From assembly GCA_020055645.1 (NCBI GenBank), contig CM034549.1:22775930-22839929 (forward strand): DNA of 64,000 nucleotides, written 5' to 3'. The position numbers and the translations under genes are program-made. The notes under the pieces were generated by a model that had not been told where the DNA came from, did not search any database, and saw nothing but the letters and a program-made list of their open reading frames with translations. Below, in pieces: positions 62,128 through 64,000 of the stretch (its first letter is position 1; each line of letters starts with the position of its first letter). Origin of the DNA: Tomocerus qinae (lineage: Eukaryota; Arthropoda; Collembola; Entomobryomorpha; Tomoceridae).

Positions 62128-64000
62128 CTGAAAATATTTCATATTCAATTTTCGAAATTTGAACAGTTTTCCCATTAAAGATCTACACGTATTTTAATCT
62201 AAATTATTATAGTTGAACTAAAATTTAACAGTTAAGGCTGCCACGTTTCCAATTTATGGACTCATTTCAAAAGATAGCCAATTTTCCGTCTTCAATTTCT
62301 TGACTTTTGTACCGAGGGTGTGTAAATCCCCATTTTTAAAAATTGTCAATATTGAATGAAAACAGGATAATTGGAAAAAGTTTGGAGTCTGGAGTGGAAA
62401 TGTCTCACATTATACTGCTCCAAAAGAAAGCCTGCCAAATTCCCTCCTCGTTCTTTTGATCCCAATTTTGCCTTTCTACGCCCAATCTACGATAATAATC
62501 ATTTTGTTCATACTTTACTCCACTACTTGCTAGTCGACTATGTTTTATCATTTACAGCAATCATCACGTGGCATAACAAAGTTGGTAATAGCAGAGGCAA
62601 CCGTATGTTGAAAACTCAGATGCAGAGGAGGAATCTAAATTGTTTAGTTAAGTATAATATAAGTAAATCTTGTTCAAACGGGAAGCTGACGTAATAGTAA
62701 TTTTACAAATCGAAAAATGTATGTGCATTACCGGCATTACATACTAAATTGGTTAAATTAAATAGAATGAATATACTAAAATTAACCAAACCTAGCAAAA
62801 AATATTTTGAAGAATGATTGATGCATTTTCTTAAAGATTGTAAATTAGATGGGCGTGGGCCATTAGATGGTAAAAATGTTATTTATTAGTGAGGAAAAGG
62901 GCAGATTGAGATATTCATTTGATGGCATGTGGAATGCTTAGATCCACTATATGTCACCTGTCAACCTGCCCATCAACTCCTTTTCTTATGACTTTGGCCC
63001 AATTTGTGTGAACCCCTTCTTCAGACAAAACATTGGAAATTGAGGGTTCGTTTCTTCTATTTAAAACAGACTAATCATTATTTTGGTGATAAATTGACTT
63101 ATCACTTATCAGGGTAGGTATATAACGGGTAACTGGGCATTACCTCCTGTTTACTTTAGGTACAGTTCTATATGGAAATGTTTAAGATTAGATTGTGTAT
63201 TCAATTCTCAATTTTGGCCATTAAGTAGAAGTAGGGAAGAAAAATATTAGCGAAAGGCCGGGGAAAGGAGAAAACAAAAGGTCAAATGACATCCGATTGA
63301 ATACTAATGTTTTTTTACACTGTCGATTTGATAGCACTAGAGTGGAGTCTGTGGAAGTTTGTTACAATTGCTTTCATAGAAAATCCAATATCTTGGTGTA
63401 GTAACCCTTCGTTGAAAATACGTATTCTCGTCACTCTCGGAATCGCAAGTCGTAACTATTGAGAGGAGTAAAGTAAAGAAAGCGAATGAGACTGGGGAAG
63501 TGGAGGAATCGAGTCGTAAAGAAGGAACGGGGCTTATTGAATGTTATTCAGAGCAGAGTGACATTTACATTAGTGCGAGTTCCTCGACTTGAGTAAAGAG
63601 ACACCGGGTGCAGTGAAAACATTATCAAGTGGTAGTACATATTCCCAAGGTCTAATGAGATTTCCTTTTCCAACTCTATTTGCCACAGAACGATTTTACC
63701 AATGAAAACATTTGCTCAAAAATCTGGAAACACTGTCTCTGGCTCTAGTCTGACCTGCAACGATGAAAGCAAGGTTTTATCTCTATAGTCCGCAACTTCC
63801 AACTATTATTGCAGTTAGGTACGTATCCCTTCAGGAAAGTTACTTAAATACTGTGATACTATTATCCTCATATAGCATGTATAGTTCTTCCAAACAAACT
63901 CGAGATATACGTCGAAATTTTCGTGAAAGCTGAAAGGCATAAATCTTGTTTCTCGACCGCTTTCAACTCAAGAGTCGCAAATTGAATAAAACTAAATGAA
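62128..64000 (-). other. Intron of the Senseless-like gene, open at the window edge
   Basis: The acceptor attttcag ends at 62,128. No further zinc-finger exon is visible on the minus strand up to the window end, so at least 1.87 kb of intron is present. I see no other gene here. Confidence 0.75.

Noticed and set aside
1-64000. CRISPR arrays, bacterial operons or prophage
   Set aside because: The window is spliced animal DNA; no regularly spaced repeats, Shine-Dalgarno-led gene clusters or phage genes are seen.

Overview
This AT-rich window is a piece of an animal nuclear genome, most likely an arthropod and probably a hexapod. The evidence is spliceosomal introns (many only 55-80 nt, a few of several kb) and clear orthologues of eIF4G, RER1, PLOD, OIG-4, IGF2BP/Imp and Gfi-1/Senseless. 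The sequence does not let me name the species. All exon limits were read by eye from reading frame, GT/AG sites and family similarity.

Layout. 42-13,104 (-): nearly complete eIF4G gene, 16-17 coding exons. 13,105-16,117: intergenic region between divergent genes, with several palindromes. 16,118-16,898 (+): RER1, three exons. 16,899-22,837: no gene seen. 22,838-32,948 (+): PLOD (lysyl hydroxylase) in fourteen used exons, plus a duplicated exon near the catalytic end that looks like a mutually exclusive pair. 29,286-29,985 (-): a secreted one-Ig-domain gene (OIG-4 type), nested antisense in PLOD intron 8. 32,949-39,853: no gene seen. 39,854-44,680: structurally complete but mutated DIRS-type tyrosine-recombinase retrotransposon in (-) orientation, with inverted terminal repeats and an internal complementary region. 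45,524-48,322 (+): Imp/IGF2BP with four KH domains and no RRM. 48,323-61,883: long gene-poor stretch with one diverged tandem repeat at about 51 kb. 61,884-62,127 (-): last two coding exons of a Gfi-1/Senseless zinc-finger gene, whose earlier exons lie beyond the window. 62,128-64,000: intron of that gene.

The genes are separate loci and do not form an operon. eIF4G (translation initiation) and Imp (mRNA binding) are post-transcriptional regulators. RER1 and PLOD act in the early secretory pathway, and the nested OIG-4 product is also secreted. I do not see a wholly new biological system. The most interesting signals are the duplicated PLOD exon, the DIRS internal region that records the predicted circle junction, the tiny last Senseless exon that supplies the final zinc ligand, and an alternative or cassette exon in eIF4G.
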